DNA of 64,000 nt, from the NCBI RefSeq assembly GCF_933775445.1, contig NC_065877.1, positions 25,606,001 through 25,670,000 of the forward strand, read 5' to 3'. The notes under the pieces were generated by a model that searched no databases, was not told the DNA's origin, and was given only the letters and a program-made list of their open reading frames with translations. This DNA is from Argentina anserina (Eukaryota > Streptophyta > Magnoliopsida > Rosales > Rosaceae). Positions 62,022 to 64,000 of this stretch are shown piece after piece; position 1 is the first letter of the stretch, and each line of letters opens with the position of its first letter. A program made the position numbers and the translations under genes.

Positions 62022-62960
62022 GTGTGTGAACGAGAATCTGACAACAAACGAGAATGTAGACACGTGTAAGAATAAAATTTAATTTATTGATAATCAAGCT
62101 GGGGGTTACAATCTTTGTGAACTCCTCTGATTCTATCTCCACATGTAACTTGGCTCAAGAGTGACGTGCACTTGATCTTAAGAATTTGTGTTTAATTTTG
62201 ATTTGGATTTGATGAAGAATGAACGATTTAGTAGCTTGATGATTCTTTGTGGACTTGAGTTCGGATTTGGACTTGATGATGAACGATCGATTTGATAGCT
62301 TAATGATTCTTCGTGGACGTGAGTTTGGATTTGGATTTGATGAAGAACGATCGATTTGACAGCTTAATGATTCTTCATGAATTTGGGAGACTTCGGGACT
62401 TCTCGAGAATGATCTTGCTTAAGTGATTTTCTCTCTTCTTCTCAAGTCCTCATTCTCTTCATGTTGGAAGGGGTATTTATAGTGTCAAGGCTTCTATTTT
62501 ATAGAATATTTTAATGACACTAAAATAATAAATTTCTTTAATTGTATAATTAAATCAATATGTATTTTCTTATTAATTTAAAATTAGTTATTCTCATAAC
62601 TAAATTAATTAGAAAATACATATTGATTTAATTATAACCGTTAAAGAATTTATTAATTTAATCAAATGTCCGATTACCATTTCGAATCGTTAATAACATT
62701 CAATTTTTTATTTAAGTCGGAATCACGTAACTTCAATTATGATCATATGTTTATATGCTGACATGAGTTTTATTCAGATCCGCACCAACTTTTTGACTTT
62801 TAGGGCCACGTGTGCAATTTTGTCGGGTTCTTGGTTGATTTAGTTTTTTAATGAAGATGATTTACTTCATTAAATTTCATCTGTCTACAAATGCCCTCAT
62901 TTTAAGTCGCGCTGCAACCATGTCGTCGTCACGTGCCGAAAGCGCAGCTTGAAGTATGCA
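62021..62960 (-). repeat. LTR-like sequence, incomplete
   Basis: Starts TGTGTGAACGAG at the exact break in the lectin copy. On minus a TATA-like CTATAAATA lies at about 62475. Contains a ~60-64-bp repeat in three copies (GAACGAT...AGCTT(A/G)ATGATTCTT at 62221, 62281, 62345). Right boundary and partner are not found. Confidence 0.45.
62528..62654. repeat. Inverted repeat (hairpin), ~55-bp arms
   Basis: AATAAATTTCTTTA and TCAATATGTATTTTC on the left face GAAAATACATATTGA and TTAAAGAATTTATT on the right around a short AT-rich loop. Confidence 0.8.
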
Positions 62961-64000
62961 CTTTGATTTGGAGAATTTGTGGAGCTAGCTTCCGAGGCTC
63001 CATAAATTTTGTAGTAATCTTTCCATTATATATTTTAATCAGATGAATCTAATTTTAAAAATCTTTCCATCCACCACCGAAAACATCTACGCCCTCGCGA
63101 CAGTAATGCCGAAAAGTACCGGAATTCATGGTCCACAGTAATACTCATCTTGTTCATGATGGTACAAAGAATGAGGTCAATGTTATCATTGATGTCCATG
63201 AACAAAGTCACATGCTCATCGTCTTTTTAGTTCCCATTTTGGCCAAGGATAAACAAATGCATCATACAGTTTATTTTAGCCAAGCATCTCAACAAACAAC
63301 AGTCTGGCAGCTCAAATCCTCCATTTTTGGCAAATATCACTCATTAACATATTGTAAGTGCGAGTAGGGCCATTTTCCATCATTCTGTCCTATAAAGTTC
63401 ATTGTAATCTCCTATTTAATCTCATACAATCTTCTAATTCAACACACAGAAGAAAGGAAGGTAGCCTCCCGTGACTTGAAACTTCTATTCCGCAACCACG
63501 TACTAACGTCTCTGGTGTTTTGTTTCTTCTTCAGGTAGCTTCTCGGCAAAGTGAGGGACCAAAATTCATGCATTTCAATAAATTAATATACAGCAATTTG
63601 GAATTCTGACCCATTCAATCCAGGTTGCGAACAACAAAACTTCACCACAGATATCAAGAATACTAGAATCAAGCTGAAGCAGACTTCGCGATCGAAGCAC
63701 GACGAAGAACAACACGGCCTCAGAAATTTTCAACATCCAAATTCCTCAAAACTTCGTCCAATCCAAGAACTAATGACACATACTTGTCTAGCACGAAGAG
63801 GAGAAGAAGAAAAATACCGGAGTTGACCTAAACGGTGGCCAGAGAGGCGATCGGAGACACTGGAAAAGCCGGCTGGTTTCTCCCTTGGTTCTCTTGCTTC
63901 CGGCGACGATAAGGCCATCCACGGCTGGAAGGGAGACGAAGATGGCGAGATGGTCACAATGCGGGTGGTGCGTCGGCCGGAGGTGCCCCGACGGCGGAGA
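62961..64000. other. Window end; probable LTR-type DNA
   Basis: A + frame at 63128-63367 is open but unrecognised. The last ~200 bases are GC-rich with CCGGCGACGAT- and GGCCGGAGGTG-type words like those in the U5 side of plant gypsy LTRs, and run off the window. No gene is supported. Confidence 0.35.

Noticed and set aside
63730..63957. 75-codon minus ORF at the window end
   Set aside because: GC-rich LTR-like sequence; Ser/Pro/Arg-rich translation without homology signal.

Overview
This is plant nuclear DNA, almost certainly from a eudicot. The coding genes have plant gene structures and plant-typical families: a GT14 glycosyltransferase, an IAA-amino-acid amidohydrolase, an F-box/LRR protein and jacalin-type lectins. 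The rest is AT-rich intergenic DNA and layered retrotransposons. A Rosaceae-type genome is my guess from general impression only; nothing here proves it. I see no tRNA, rRNA, organellar or prokaryotic signal.

Layout. 1-1.1 kb: 3' end of a GT14 (BC10-type) glycosyltransferase gene on +. 2.67-6.72 kb: an intact, non-autonomous LTR element (LARD-like) with a perfect 5-bp target duplication and two satellite-like tandem arrays but no protein. 7.4-10.05 kb: an apparently intact five-exon ILR1/IAR3-like auxin-conjugate hydrolase on -. 11-12.3 kb: small repeats, including a long hairpin. 14.4-16.6 kb: an intact F-box/LRR gene on +. 17.9-18.75 kb and 21.06-22.56 kb: two jacalin-related lectin genes on +, one single-domain and one double-domain. 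22.6-25.5 kb: LTR and Athila-type pol relics. 27.16-39.99 kb: a solo LTR split by a nested ~10-kb Tekay/Del-type Ty3/gypsy element; both have matching 5-bp target duplications.

41.3-54.6 kb is a second, decayed copy of the F-box plus jacalin block. The F-box copy is split by a MITE-like insertion and a solo LTR. The two-domain jacalin copy carries a nonsense codon and is further split by a 5'-truncated LINE and an 8-bp-TSD hAT derivative. A promoter fragment of the single-domain lectin is caught between two truncated LTRs. 55.29-61.31 kb is a decayed Ty1/copia element with ~210-bp LTRs. Beyond it, at 61.6-62.0 kb, lies another first exon of the single-domain lectin, cut off by LTR-like DNA that continues towards the end of the window.

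How it fits together: the genes do not form one pathway. The story is a local tandem duplication of an F-box/jacalin cluster, in which the left copy (13.8-22.6 kb) stayed intact and the right copy became a landing ground for transposons. The least ordinary signals are non-coding: the satellite-bearing LARD element, and short RNA-hairpin motifs conserved among otherwise diverged LTRs. I found no evidence for a wholly new protein system.
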